Source: Pelodera strongyloides | Lineage: Eukaryota; Nematoda; Chromadorea; Rhabditida; Rhabditidae | Direction of reading: 5' to 3' | Length of the DNA stretch: 64,000 nucleotides | NCBI GenBank assembly: GCA_036852015.1 | Contig: JAANDG010000120.1 | Location: forward strand, 245,392 to 309,391 | In this document: piece after piece, positions 1 to 12,700 of the stretch | How positions within the stretch are numbered: position 1 is the first letter of the stretch | How the letters are laid out: each line of letters begins with the position of its first letter | Notes under the pieces: model-generated | The model's input: the letters and a program-made list of their open reading frames with translations, nothing else | What the model was told of the DNA's origin: nothing | Databases searched by the model: none | Program-made: the position numbers and the translations under genes

Positions 1-3000
1 TATCTACAATGGTGATATTGACACAATTTGTCAATTCCTTGGAGATCAGTGGTTTATTGAAAAACTTGCTGGTGTTCTGAACATGAAGGTAATTTAGCTT
101 TTGGCTCTCTCGTCAATCTGCTTTCTGAAGGTCCTAATCATGTGTCAGATTCTCTATCCAAAATAATTAAATGTTTACTTTTCCAGCCATTGTATGAGCG
201 AGACTACTGGTTGTACCGCTCAGTGGGACCTGAGTATTCCGAACGCATAGGTGGATACCAGAAGGCATATGAGAAGAACCTAGTTCAAATTACAGTAAAG
301 GTTCGTTTTATGCTCCCGTCTAACAATATGTCCTTTCTGCAGTTGTTGTTTTCAACATATCGATTTTCTAAGGCTTATATCGAGTTCGCAAAGCTCAGTA
401 GCAATCGTATGAGGTAGACTGTTGAGTAGAGAATAGCTCTCGCGATAAACTTTTCGTCACGACAAAAAAATACGGCTTTTGCCAAAAATTTCTTGGCGAT
501 TTCTTGGGGCAAAAGCCTTTGCCTACTTTCGCGATAAACTATACTTTTCCGGAAAATGGCATTTTCTGTTCCTATTGAGTTCCCGAAACTCAATAGCCTA
601 TCTTAAAAGAATTATCATTAAATTTACGTTGCGCTTGTAGGGTGCTGGCCACTTTGTGCCAACGGATCGACCACAACTCGCACTTCAAATGTTGTTGACT
701 TTCTTGCAAGGAAAGAATAACTACACTGATTACATTCCGAAAGATGTAAGTTTTAGAGTAGGCTCGAAATCTATTGAACGGTTTTATACACACAACACGA
801 TACTTTTCCACAAATGCACTCCTTTTAGTTCAATTTCAAAGCAACGCCGCTTCTTGGGCAATACCAAACAAACTTCACAACACCTAACTGCAGCAGAAAG
901 GTTGGCTATGATTTGGTTATGATTAATACTCTGACGATATCAGAACTGAATCCAGTAAAAGTGACGTGCTTATGAAATGGAAAAGCGTGTTTTTCTGAAG
1001 TATGTCTCTAACAGTGTCTTGACATAGAGTAGTTATTTTCAATTACCCTAGGATGTGGACCGTATATTGTACCTCCCTGGAACGACATTCGATTTCAACT
1101 TCCAACAGTTCAGTGGATTCCTCAGCGGTAGTCCAACACATCGCTTACATTATTGGTATCGAATTTTCACTTCCGTTGCCCAATTAGCATAACAATCTCA
1201 CACTTCACCAAATCGTATATTTGATGAATGTAAACTTTATCATTAGGATTCTGCTTGTCTACCTCATTTTCATATCAATTACAGGCTGGTCCAAGCGCAG
1301 AACAACCCCGACACTGCTCCCCTACTGTTATGGCTGAATGGAGGACCGGGATCTAGTTCACTCGAGGGAATGTTCGAAGAAAACGGACCATTCCGAGTGA
1401 ACGAAGATGGACAGACCATTAGACTGAATCCATACTCTTGGAATAAGGTAAGATAGATGGTAGTTCCATTGGTAATTCTTCTCTATCTTCCGTAAAAAAA
1501 GTAATATGCAAAAATTTCAGTTTGCCAATATTTTGTACTTGGAAGCACCAGTGGGCGTTGGTTATTCGTACTCATCCGACGGGCAGCCCGTGCAGTACAA
1601 TGATGAAAATGTGAGAAGAGACACTTTATACACTTAAAGTAGAACAATGCACGATCGAGATTATCCGTGCCAATTTGTGGCCCTGAAACGCATCTTTTTT
1701 TAGACAGCAACTGAAAACTATGCGGCACTGAATGATTTCTTCACCAACGTGTTTCCGGAATACCAAACAAGAGACTTCTATATTACCGGAGAAAGTTACG
1801 CAGGTGCAGTGCCATTTTGTTAAATTAGGCATTTTGCTCATATACAGAAACAGTTTTACTGTAAATTTCCCGTTTAGGTGTTTACATTCCAACGCTGGCC
1901 TCCAAGGTGATAGATGGTGTCACGAGCAAGGATATCAATGTTAACTTCAAGGTGCTTCATTTTCCATTTTCCGTGTAAATTGATTTGATCATGTAACGCA
2001 CGTTTTGGTACCAACCTGCATCACATATTCCAAGTACAGGGTGCATTTCAAAATCTAAACCTTACCAACCAAAAAAAGGGAATAGAGTTGACCATTTAGG
2101 GAGTTGTTATTGGAAACGGTGTGCTCAGCTCGGCAAATGACCTGAACTCAATGGTTCATCTGCTCTATTATAGTGGAATTGCATCAAAGATGTAAGTCAT
2201 AAAGAAACACATAAGTTCTGTGCTAACTGAAATTTTTCACTCGCAAGTTCTTTCAATGCCTTTTTTAAATAAAAACAATTCCTAACCTATGTTACTGAAG
2301 AGCATCTCACAGTATTTCAGCGATTACCAACAAACACTGAACGTATGTTGTACGAACCAAACAGATGACTTGTCATGCAAGTTTTCTGATCATGTGAGCT
2401 TTGGTCCTGGGCCAATCTTTGGACCCCCTAATGGAACTGCTGACGATACTTGTTATAAGCAGGTGAGAAACAATCGGATTAAGTCGTCAAACAAATATCG
2501 ATAAAAATGTTTTTCGGCTAAACACGCTCTGCAAACAACCAGGCATTTATGTATTCGAGGCAAATTATTTCCAGCTGCAAGTTTTGGCCACAAAGGATGT
2601 GATGCTGAGCCTGAATGATAGATATAACATCTACCAAGACTGTTACACTTCGCCAGTCTTCCATCCAGCTGACAAAAATGAGGTAACCTGTTTTTTTTTC
2701 ACTTTTGCTCATTACTTTATCTTACCACAATTACTTGTTATATATTCTGTGTTTGGAATTGAAACACATATTTTTTATCCCTTATCGTGATTTGAGGAAA
2801 AAAAAAACGGAGGCGGCAAGAGCTACTAATAAACGTAGGGCCTTTAGAAGTTGTACAACTTCAACTCCTCCGATCCATTCGATGGTTATTACTGTTACAT
2901 GGATGCGGCACTGGGTGTATATATGAACCTACCTGAAGTGAGGACAGCTCTTCACATCCCAGCCAACCATACCTGGTATGGTGATAGGTAAGATCAAGAC

Positions 3001-4192
3001 ATTTATAAATGAACGCATCTGATACATCGGCGCTTTCACAATGATTGCGTACTTTTACGTAATAAGGATTAGGGACTTTATCACATTTAATTCCCAATTC
3101 CATGACTGACAGAGCTATGCGTATTTAAAACGGATTTTTAGTGACAACATCCTCTACCAATATGTGCAGTCGAACCATGACCAAACACAGTATGTGCAGA
3201 AAATCCTATCTGCTGGAAAGAAGGTATTTTTTGTTTTGTTTGAAATCAGAATCACCTACGCCTTAATCTCATTTTGTCCTACCCTGGGAGTTGTCACACA
3301 GGAGTTTCGGAAAGCAAAATATTCCCGAAACACCTTTTTATCATTTTTTTTAAAGTATCATGTAGATGTCTTGTAGAATTGAAACCTAATTGTGTTTTAG
3401 GTTCTATTGTACAGTGGTAATGTGGACTCTGCCGTGAATGAGCTTGGTGGAGAATGGTTCTCATTGGACTTTGCCAAGACTGCAGGCTTAAAGGTAACTT
3501 CTGACTTATTCAAAAATGAACCACGATTCAGATTTATTTAAAAAAAATTACCATGATTCAATTGTGCTTTTTTGGGCTTGTTTTAGGAAATAGAACATGT
3601 GTGATTATTATTTACAGACTGTCGTGGATCGGAGTCCATGGTTCTACACAGCGGATTCCAACTCGAGAAGGACGCTTGCCGGTTATCAGACCAGATACGG
3701 ACAGAACTTTGATTTTGTAGCTGTTCATGTAAGGCACTATTTCTTTAGGTATAGAATCAGCAAAACATATCATGTGTTAAAAGCGAATATCATCTTCACT
3801 ACACGACTTGCATGTCTGCTACTAACAAAAAAGGGCGGAATGTTCAACCGGTCATCGCAGTTATATTACTGATGTATATGTTGCAGGGTTCTGGCCACTT
3901 CGTCCCTCTGGATAGGCCTGCTCAAGTATTACAGTTGGTGTTCAACTATTTATATGGAAATGACTACAGTAGCCCGTACAATCCTACTTCACCGGCATCA
4001 ACTACATCGGCAACTATTGCGCCCGTAACGGATGTAACGGGCAACCCTGTAACCAATACAGGCAACCCAGTAACAGCCACTGGCAGTTCACCTGCGCCTC
4101 CTGTAACTGCACCAGAGAAGGACGACAAAGCGGCATCCTCGATTGCCGTACTGACTGTCTTCATTGTAGTCATTCACTCTCTACTCTTCTGA
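1..4192 (+). CDS. Tandem serine carboxypeptidase (peptidase S10, cathepsin A-like), 3' part
   Basis: The 5' end lies outside the window. Sixteen exons are readable: 1-88, 187-300, 641-745, 1052-1155, 1285-1447, 1521-1610, 1704-1803, 1878-1951, 2100-2191, 2321-2462, 2575-2682, 2848-2987, 3142-3223, 3401-3493, 3618-3728 and 3887-4192, giving 636 residues. The first 102 residues are the tail of one S10 unit, with its catalytic Asp in NGDID and His in GAGHFVP. A second complete unit follows without a break: the substrate-binding NGGPGSSS, nucleophile Ser in GESYAG (about residue 252), Asp in SGNVDS (476) and His in GSGHFVP (539). S10 enzymes remove C-terminal residues in acidic compartments or at the gut surface. 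After residue 560 comes a Thr/Pro/Ser-rich stalk and a hydrophobic last 17 residues, suggesting a GPI-anchor signal or membrane tail (inference). Both units keep their visible catalytic residues. Confidence 0.93.
474..596. repeat. Two small hairpins in a carboxypeptidase intron
   Basis: The intron 301-640 holds an inverted pair (GGCTTTTGCC near 474, GGCAAAAGCC near 505) and a perfect hairpin at 572-596, with 10-bp arms CTATTGAGTT and AACTCAATAG around a 5-base loop. A short direct repeat, CGCGATAAACT, occurs near 440 and 530. This may be a decayed foldback element; no clean ends or target duplication are visible. Confidence 0.4.
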
Positions 4193-4384
4193 ACCGTGTG
4201 AAACCCCATATATTGATACTCAAATGCAATGTCCTAGGCTACTTAGACGTATGGAGTGATTAGACGGATTGCCCACCCTTTGCTATGTGTATATAGAATA
4301 TTTATTTTCTTTAATAGCAAGCATCATTAGTTAATTATTTATCAGCTTAAATGGTTTGCTCAGTTTGATCAGTTTCGCTCTATA

Positions 4385-4390
4385 AATAAA
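4385..4390 (+). promoter_or_regulatory. Polyadenylation signal of the carboxypeptidase gene
   Basis: A perfect AATAAA lies 193 bases after the stop codon, in AT-rich DNA. It fits a short nematode 3' UTR for the carboxypeptidase gene. Confidence 0.6.
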
Positions 4391-4885
4391 GTGTTTAATA
4401 ACTATTTTTCTTGAAAATCGGCATGTAGGAAGTATACATAAATGGGTGGAAACAGAAAAGTGGCCTGTGATGCCGGGGGAGGGGTACATGGTGCACCTTC
4501 GTACAAATATGTTATAAGGTCGTCAAAACAACGGCTCAATTATGTGCAAGCGACAGCCAGGGTTTCAAGCACGAATTGCAGCTCAGAATATGTTTTCAGT
4601 GTTACGAATGAAAATTCCCGTCAGCTTTGATTGAAGACACTATATGTATTTTCATAGAATGTATTATACAGAACGATTCGCCGGAGAACGATCGGCCTGA
4701 AGTTAACTGATGAGTCGCAGAGAAAGAGTTGAAGTTGTGGATAATAGAGAGCAGTGTGTAGTTTATTTTGAGCTGGGCAACACAGCAGCTGGATCATGTT
4801 GAAAATTGTACTAGTAGAACAATATGTGCCACTGCTTTTAGATCGTTCTAGAGGTCTGGATGGTATTTTGATGACGGAACAACAG

Positions 4886-5290
4886 TTAGGCGGCATTATT
4901 CGAAGTAAAGATAGGGAGAAGCAAACCAGGCATACGGGATGGATCAGGCTCCGCGCTCCATTGATCGTAATTCTGTCCATTCCATTGAGGTTTGATTGCC
5001 CCGCTTATCTCTTCAACTGTTTCCTGACCCCCCAGATTCAACCAATGCGTGTCGTCGCGGCCCGTATTTGGCCATCTCTCCAGCACTCCAAAAAGGTTTC
5101 CCTCTGGGTGCAGGTGTATATATTCGGTGTTCGGTGGTGCTAGTGCCCTAGCGTTAATCTCTCGGCTCTCAAATGCTCTCTCCGCTGCCTCTATTCTTCT
5201 GCTGCTTCCCTTCGGGACCCCGTCCATTCTTTTAACAAACAGAAAGGCTGTTTTGCGTTGCGAGTCGCGTCACGGTTCCCTTTCAATACT
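4886..5290 (-). pseudogene. Unrecognised, probably decayed protein-coding fragment
   Basis: A 113-codon minus-strand frame starts with ATG at 5227. The same frame continues upstream for about 20 further codons to an in-frame stop, TGA. The fragment has balanced amino-acid composition, with charged and Trp-containing stretches such as LERWPNTGRDDTHW, and is more GC-rich than its surroundings. That looks more like former coding DNA than chance. I do not recognise a family. It could be a transposon-derived fragment or one exon of an unannotated gene. Confidence 0.25.
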
Positions 5291-5777
5291 CATATCTGCG
5301 ACACCCTCTCAAACAGACAAATCAACAACAACAATTATACAATGTTATTCTTTATTCGTTAGCTGATTATTAATCATCAATAAAACAACAATATTCTAAA
5401 ACTCACGTTTGTATCCATATAGAAGAAGATACTTCCGCAGATCATAATTACCTTACGAACGAGCAGCCGTAAAACGCTAAAAGCTGATGTGCGTGCGAAA
5501 ATAACCGTCCCTTTCCATGTAAAAGGTTTTCCGCTGTATCCTGTGAAGTAACGTAAGTAAAACAAAACAGTAAAACAATATATCATGTTCTTTCTGTTCC
5601 TATGTCAGCTTAGAATCTCGCGAGTTACTCATTCCACACTTATTTTATCGAATTGACTCAAACTGCGGAACAGAAACATCATGTCTGTTGAGGATGTAAT
5701 GCGCCATGGAGATTTTTTTGCAGCAATAACAAACAGCTGGAATCTGATGGCTTCTTTCGTCCATAATATTCACACTG

Positions 5778-5791
5778 CCCCCCCCCCCCCC
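5778..5791. repeat. Poly-C tract (14 C)
   Basis: An uninterrupted run of 14 C, intergenic. It belongs to a set of eight C/G homopolymers of 11-29 bases in this window, and its length is likely unstable in assembly. Confidence 0.9.
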
Positions 5792-7251
5792 GATATTACG
5801 CTTGCTTCTACTAATAATTTGATGACATTATTTTGAAAACACTGTTTACTTATAGCGTTTAAACTCCGTCGCATATCACATGTTGTTATTTGTATTTTCA
5901 AGTTATTGTAAACCATCTTTTTCTTACTTTGTTGTATAAGCTCTCGTTTTATCATGTTAATATCGTTCTTTTTTGTAGAGATCGATGTGCATTTGAAGCC
6001 AGCCCCATATTATCAGGTTAGTTGAACTTGCTTTGCATTCTTTGTTGTACCTGTAAGAGAAGAGACCGATTGTCCAGAAAGTGCAGAAAACAATGAATCC
6101 GTCGGTTGGTCTATTCTCTTTGTGCTTGTGGTCTTGGTGATTCGCTCATCTAAAGGTCAGGTAATTTAACGTCGTATCGTGTGATAAAATATCTTCATGA
6201 ACGATAATTGGATTCATTTTGAACTGATTGCTTCACAAACTGTAAGCTTTTTCTGTTCTAGTTTTGCCCTTGCTGTCTGGAAGAATGAATACCAAATGAA
6301 CTCAGATGTTCAAGAATAATTGATTAATATTTAGTTAATTTTTTAATAAAATTCGTGTATTCCCTATTTTGCGAACGAGACTTCCATAAAAATTTTCACT
6401 CTGTGTACCCAATCGTTCTTGTTTTTTTTACAATTGGTACCAATTTTGTAAGCTTTATCGCTGGATCGTTTTCTTAGATTTGGTTCTAACCATGAATATG
6501 TTATCGTAAGTTACTTAATTATCACTATTCGCCAGCCGTGGTTATCTTTTTTAGTTCGAAGCTTGTTTCGTTCATAAGATCAGTAGTTTTGATTTATTAA
6601 GAACGCGAAAAAAAGTTAGGCCATCTTGAAGTCATCATATGAGGATGTCAAATAGAGTAGAATATACCATTTAAGAACGAAAGCATCTGCTTTTTCTGCT
6701 TCTCTTGGAAATATTGTTGTTTGCCGTGTCGCAACCGTGACATTTAAGATGTTTGATCTGATACTTCAGTGATTGTTTCCATCGATTACTATAGTTTTTT
6801 AACGGAAATTGGAATTTTGTTATTTATCATCGTAACAAAATTATGCGTCTGCAGACTATGTTTGAAGAAATGATGTTTGCTATGCTTTCTTGACCCTACG
6901 CTCTACGTCCGTGTCCCTTGATGTAAATTGCCTGTTGTTATACAACATCGTGAAACTGACCTGGCTATCAGGAGATACTACCGTCAACGAGGAATTCTGT
7001 ACAGCAACTGGAGCGTTTGCTTAAGCTTACAACTTTCGAACGTCCCCATCGAGAAGGAATCAGCTGGAAACATGCTAACATCTATATGGTTCGTTCGGTC
7101 GGCCAATTTCTACATGAATTCGACGAAAAGGTGGTCACGCATATATCATATATCATTAGCACATCGTTCAAATTCTACATTTCTCTCGCACAGCTCCTTG
7201 AAAGACATAAGTTTGAAATGATGCAACCTTGCTAACTTGGTGCAATGCAAT

Positions 7252-7263
7252 CCCCCCCCCCCC
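7252..7263. repeat. Poly-C tract (12 C)
   Basis: An uninterrupted run of 12 C, intergenic, upstream of kin-20. Confidence 0.9.
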
Positions 7264-10200
7264 AAACACGACTGTCTGTCTACGCTCCCGTCGCCGCTAG
7301 AGCAGACGGGGTGCAAGCTTGGAACTGGTTCTTGTGCCGTTGCACTTTCGCGTTCACTTTCAATCCCCACACACGCATGCAACACGCATTATGCAAATAA
7401 AACCGCTGACGCTCCGCCACATCAAAAAAAGTAATCGAACTCGCGCGTTTTTGTCGCACTTTTTCAGTCGAGAATTCGCTGAGTGCAACTTTGCAGTCGG
7501 CGGAGCGCGGCGCATTCAAGTTTTACGGTTGAGAATAGCCGATATCATGAAGCAAGATCAATCCACTAAAAAGGCGAACCTTACTGGTTAGGGTACAACA
7601 CGAACAATGTACTCGATCATTGTATCTTTCAAAAATACTTGTGATACTTTGTGACTAACCGAAAGATTGCACATTTATCCGCTTTATCCTTATTTCTGAA
7701 TCTGTACATGCACCGTACTGCCTCAGTGTGTGCGCTATCATCTCGTACAATATTTATGGCAATATTCTGTAGCGACGTAACATTCATAAACTAACTGAAA
7801 TGATCTGAGTTACTAAGGAACGAGTAACTGGATTGACGTAGAACAGACATGCATCATGCTGCAGTTTACTTAATTAATAATTGATGCCTAGCCTCAGAAT
7901 TGGTATGTCGCTTCTTAATTACTACTCATCCCATAATGTCTCGTTCACTCCCTCCTCTCTCCCACTCTCTTATCTATCTGGCTATCTATATCCCTCTCGC
8001 GGCTCCTCTCTCAGTGTCGTCGCAGCGATTGGCATTGTCACGTGGCCTTCTGCTGCGTGCACACAAGTGCCATTCACACTTTTTAATGCCTCTCGTATCC
8101 AATCCGCACAACTTTCGCTTTCACTGTCTCCTTGTGTAATTCGTCTTCGCAGCGCAAATTCCAAAGCTCTCGAACTATCTCTTCTCTCATTCTATCGAGT
8201 CTCTCCTTTTATAGCGTTCCTTCCCTTAAGGTCTTTCTCATGCATGCTGGCTGACTCAGCTTGAAGACATCCAAACTTGCTTCTGACAAGAGCGCTTTGC
8301 TCGGTCGTATCTTCCCGTTTGGTGCCGCGTTTGCGTGTCTGACTGTCTACATTTGTCCTTTGTGTACTTGTGGGGAGCGTAAGAGGAAGAGAAATAGAGC
8401 ATGTCTATGTGCGCACGCACGTCGACCTTGTCTGTGTCTGGGTGCTCTAATCGTCCGAACCCTCCAATGCTGTCTGTCTGGAGTGTGCACCCGGACATGT
8501 TCTCTGGGTCTTCCCGCCATCTCTCCATATTCCTCTCTGTCTCCGTCCCCACTTCTCTTCCTCTCCCTCTATCTCTCTTTCTCTCTCGATGCCAAGCCCC
8601 CTTGCGTCGTACACATTTCCACCCTTTCCCACCCCAACTCAGCTTCCATGGGAGAATACGAATTCTCATAGAATAATCGTCCGCTACACGTTGGCAGATT
8701 CCTTTAATGCTTCTTCAGTGTACAATATGCATGTACCGTTTTCTTTTGATGATGGCTTGTGAATTACAACGTACGCCTACTAGACCTGCTTCTTTCGAAA
8801 GTTCCCTTGAATTATGTCCGATTGTTCTCACTTATCGGAAACCACCTATCTAGCAGTTGGTTCAGTGCTCTTCGTGCTAGCCTCCTTGTCCTTCCTGTGT
8901 CACTATGAAGTGCTTCTCGGCGACGCTCCGTGCTTCATCGAGAGACAGGCACCGTCACATACCGGCAATTTACAAAATGAATAGATTGACAACCTCGATT
9001 ATTACTGAACATTTTGCCTCCTCCCCTATTACCTAAGATACTGTCTTAGTTTTTCTCCCAAAATATGTAAGTGTTCACAAGTGGTTCATCTGTTTTGACC
9101 CCGACCAGAAGCTGGCGGAAAGCAGAAACTATTTTGCATAATTACAAAATCTAATGCCCTTAAGGTAAGATTCGAACTAACCAATTAGCCTCATCTTTCC
9201 TTTGCTTTACTTTACGTTTCTACACAATTAGTAGTGCTCCTTTCTGCCTTGTTATTATTTCCTTCCGTCTTTTCTGAGAGGAAATGGTACTCAGAATAGT
9301 ATTCCTTACTCATCCCTGTTTTTTTCCTCTCTCGATGCTGCAGTTGTTGGTCCAAAAAGTAATCCTCTGTGATGTGTTTTCCACGTCGGAGAGGGGAACG
9401 TTTTTTTTTATTCTCAAAAGTACACTTGCACTTCTCATATTCCACAGAGACCGAATCCCACATTGAGCACCAAGCATTTCTCCCCGGACATGTATTTTTC
9501 TAAATAAGTTACTATAGTTTTTTACATAAGCGTTTTGTAATTGGACAATTGCATTAGCAAAAAATTGCACTGCTTTAAACCGAGAAACATACTGTTGCGC
9601 AATTACCCAATGCGAACAAGGTGAACGATGGGGTATGAGACCGTCAGTATTCTGCCAGTCACGGTGCGCGCGCCTTGGCGGTCCTGGGGGAGGCACAGTC
9701 CGGTTCCCGCTCCCTAGCTTTCTCCCCCCTTCCCGCGCAATAGGATAGAGAAAGTGAAAACGTTGGGGAACGTTACATACATACACATCGACACCCCTGT
9801 TTTTTAATCTCATGTGCTTCTTACTACCAACAACCACAAACAAACAGACTTGTGCTTGCAGCTTTTAATTGCCTAATTAAGTTTGAGATTTTGGGCCCTC
9901 CCATCTGTTAACTGGAAAAGTGGTAGCGCTTACTCGTATTTTAATTTGGTCTGTACATGCCGTAGCGACTTGATCCCCTCATATCAAATTGTTTTCAGTC
10001 TCTATTTGGATTCGCCTTAACCAGAAACACAAGAAAACCACAATTTGGTATATATTACAACGGTAGAAACATCAATATTAAACGAAAAAGTGGGTCAAAT
10101 GGAAGAAACAGTCGATTGATTAAGCGAAATATTGAATAAAAAAGGGGTTTGTTTGTAATGGACCCCCCACTTTTGTTCCGTTGAAACCACAGAGAGTGTC

Positions 10201-11551
10201 TGGTCGTTATTTAGCGTTATTACTTGGTTTCACAATTCTAAGACTGCTCCATCACACGCATACATCTACCCTTAAGCATCTTAACTGCTGTAATATCTCG
10301 AATAGTAAATAACAGTCGGATAATCTATCCCCGGTAATCCCAATTTGCAGTAGGGCCATCAACATGTTGCGAAAAGGCATTGCCATCATCTTAATTACGA
10401 TTGACCAGTATATATTCGTCGACTGCTCATCAGCTACCACGTTTCTTTCATTTCTTTCAAACAATATGGGAAGTAAAAATATAAAGGGCCACTGTATTTT
10501 TACTTGTTTTTAAAGAAACTACGTTAATTATATAAAGTTTTAAAAGGATTAGCAGAATACCTGCGAATAACTTTCTTTCTGATTCAGCTCGCATATATAA
10601 GAATATAAGTCTTAGGTTGCAGCTTCAGTTTAGCATTGTTTCGTTCTTTTCACTTTTTAAACTGTGATTTCTTTGGTCTGTTTAAGCATTCGTTCACTGT
10701 TTTTTTTTCGGTCCCTGTTAACTTGCACTATTAGTTTGTTCTCTCTCTGGCAAGTTGTCTAGTTCTCTCTCATTCCTCTATGATCCCATTGTTCTCTTGT
10801 TTTTTTCCTCTCCATTTCTTTGTTTCACTCTCTTTTGCCCATTACGTTTGTCACTCTCCATATTTTCTCCAAGTTTTCTCTTTCCCTCCTTCTCTTTCTC
10901 TTTTCCTTCTCTATCGGTATGCTCCCCTGGTGTCAGTCTCCCGAGTGTCGTCTCTTTCTTTCTCATACCATGTCTGGTTCAATCACGTTCCATCCTTTAT
11001 TCTCCCTTTTATTTCCCTTTCTGCATTGCTTCGTACTTTCCTTCTTCTTTTGTTCAGCATGTGCTGCCATCAAATGCTTTCACTTGTACAAACCTTCTCT
11101 CAAGAACTGTTGCTTGCTTTGTTTGTCTCGCATAAACGGAGTTCCGTGGGTGACATCAAATTTTGTAAATTTTTGTTCTCGATCTGCTAAGTTACCCGAC
11201 TTCCATTTCTCTTATCCCTCGGAGATTTTCGACAGTCTGAATTGTGCACCCCGTTCCCCCAGCCATCGATAGCGTCCGACCTAAATTTCGGCCGTGCTTA
11301 TCTCATACCCCCACCCCAGACCCCCCACACAACGCTATGTGTACCGATCATTCCCCCCCCTTCCTTTGCCCAGCCTTGAGACACATATCGATGTCAATCT
11401 TAGATTCTCTTGTAACTTCTGTTGAGTATGTTTATTGTATTTCTTGCATCTATTCGTTAGATTCGTCTCCTGCTTTCCTACAACTGTTTTTTTTCGGTTC
11501 GCGTATTTCGAGAAGTCGTTGTTTTTCTTACTACAATATTATTACCTGCAG

Positions 11552-12669
11552 TTGGACAGCCGCTGGTGTGGCTCGTTGTGAGAACACGATTTGCCCGTGT
11601 ACGCCTTCGGCTTCCGCCTCTGCGGCTCCTGCCGTTTGTCCGGACTGTATCCTGAGGTCGCTGGCTCAAATGGACCCTGAGGCTCAAGCTCTGCTCCTCA
11701 TGAGCAATCCTGCCCTAATGCTTGATCATCTGGCCCTGAGCCAGTTCCTGCTGAACGAACAACAGGCTCAAATCCACAAACAACAGCAGGCTCAGGTTCA
11801 GCAGCAACTCTTGCTGCAACAGCAAATTCAGGCACAACAAGCTGCACAATCATCCCAACAAGCACAAGCGTTCCCCGTGCAACCTACGCGTAAGTACTTT
11901 ATGTATTAAAGTTGTTCTTATCATGTATTATGAGGTAAACCATGTTTGTAGATTACACTTTATTTATTTATTTGCTCTCTGTTTCTTGTGTAATTCTTTG
12001 TAGATGCTTCATCGAATCCGTACAAAACCATATTTTACGTTTGTTTTGCCATTGAAACTACTTTGTCCTGGCGTGCATATGCAGTTTCAATTCCTGCTGT
12101 TTTGAAAGCAAGGGCATTAACAGTGACGACCGCGTGAATTTCTGAAATTTGCAAATTACTTGTAGTGTTTATCCATGATATATTCAACTTTACTTGCACG
12201 GATTATTTTTCTTGTTTCCCATGCCTTTTAAGCAACAAGGGGAATGTAGAGAGTCTTGTTTATAATAAGGGACCCGCACTCGTTCGCGGTCGTAATGAGG
12301 TTCGCGTTATCACGTTATAAGATTCAACTAATATAGCTTACTTCTTAGGGACAATGTTTTACTTAATAATCATTCTTCATCGATTTTTTTTCTATATTTC
12401 AGTATTCAGTAATGTAATTTCTTTACTTACTCTTTGTTTCCATTGCGACACTGAGCCTTGTCTGTGTATGCGTCTACGAGAACGAGTGCTTGACTGTCGG
12501 CATGAGCCGTTGCGCACAACAGAGTGGAGTTTTTCTGGGTTGCCTCAATGAAAATCGCATGGCAGCGAAGAACATGACTTTCCCGACCCTCCCCATCAAG
12601 ACAGATTCTGCACGCTGACATGGAACTCTTTCGTTCCCTCTCTCCTTCTCTCTCTCCTTCTCTCTCTCC

Positions 12670-12700
<31 letters not shown>

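Larger units (their letters stand above)
4391..11551. other. Intergenic region between the carboxypeptidase and kin-20
   Basis: I see no complete gene here. It contains a decayed coding-like stretch (4886-5290), C-tracts at 5778-5791 and 7252-7263, and a GC-richer segment (about 7240-7540) that includes a perfect POU octamer ATGCAAAT at 7391-7398. Strongly CT-rich DNA at about 8480-8600 and 10740-11030 gives spurious open frames on both strands. Because kin-20 genes can have distant 5' exons, some of this could be promoter or 5' UTR of kin-20; nothing in the sequence proves it. Confidence 0.5.

Noticed and set aside
8256..8676. Overlapping frames of about 136 codons on both strands
   Set aside because: Strongly CT/GA-biased DNA keeps many frames open; the translations are low-complexity Ser/Leu or Arg/Glu with no domain.
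9310..9843. 177-codon minus-strand frame
   Set aside because: It is the longest intergenic frame, but it has no recognisable motif, crosses a shift in composition and lacks splice or transcript support. Not called as a gene.
10755..11272. Plus-strand frames of 126-150 codons upstream of kin-20
   Set aside because: Pyrimidine-rich DNA giving Phe/Ser/Leu-rich translations in all three frames; more likely 5' UTR or promoter.
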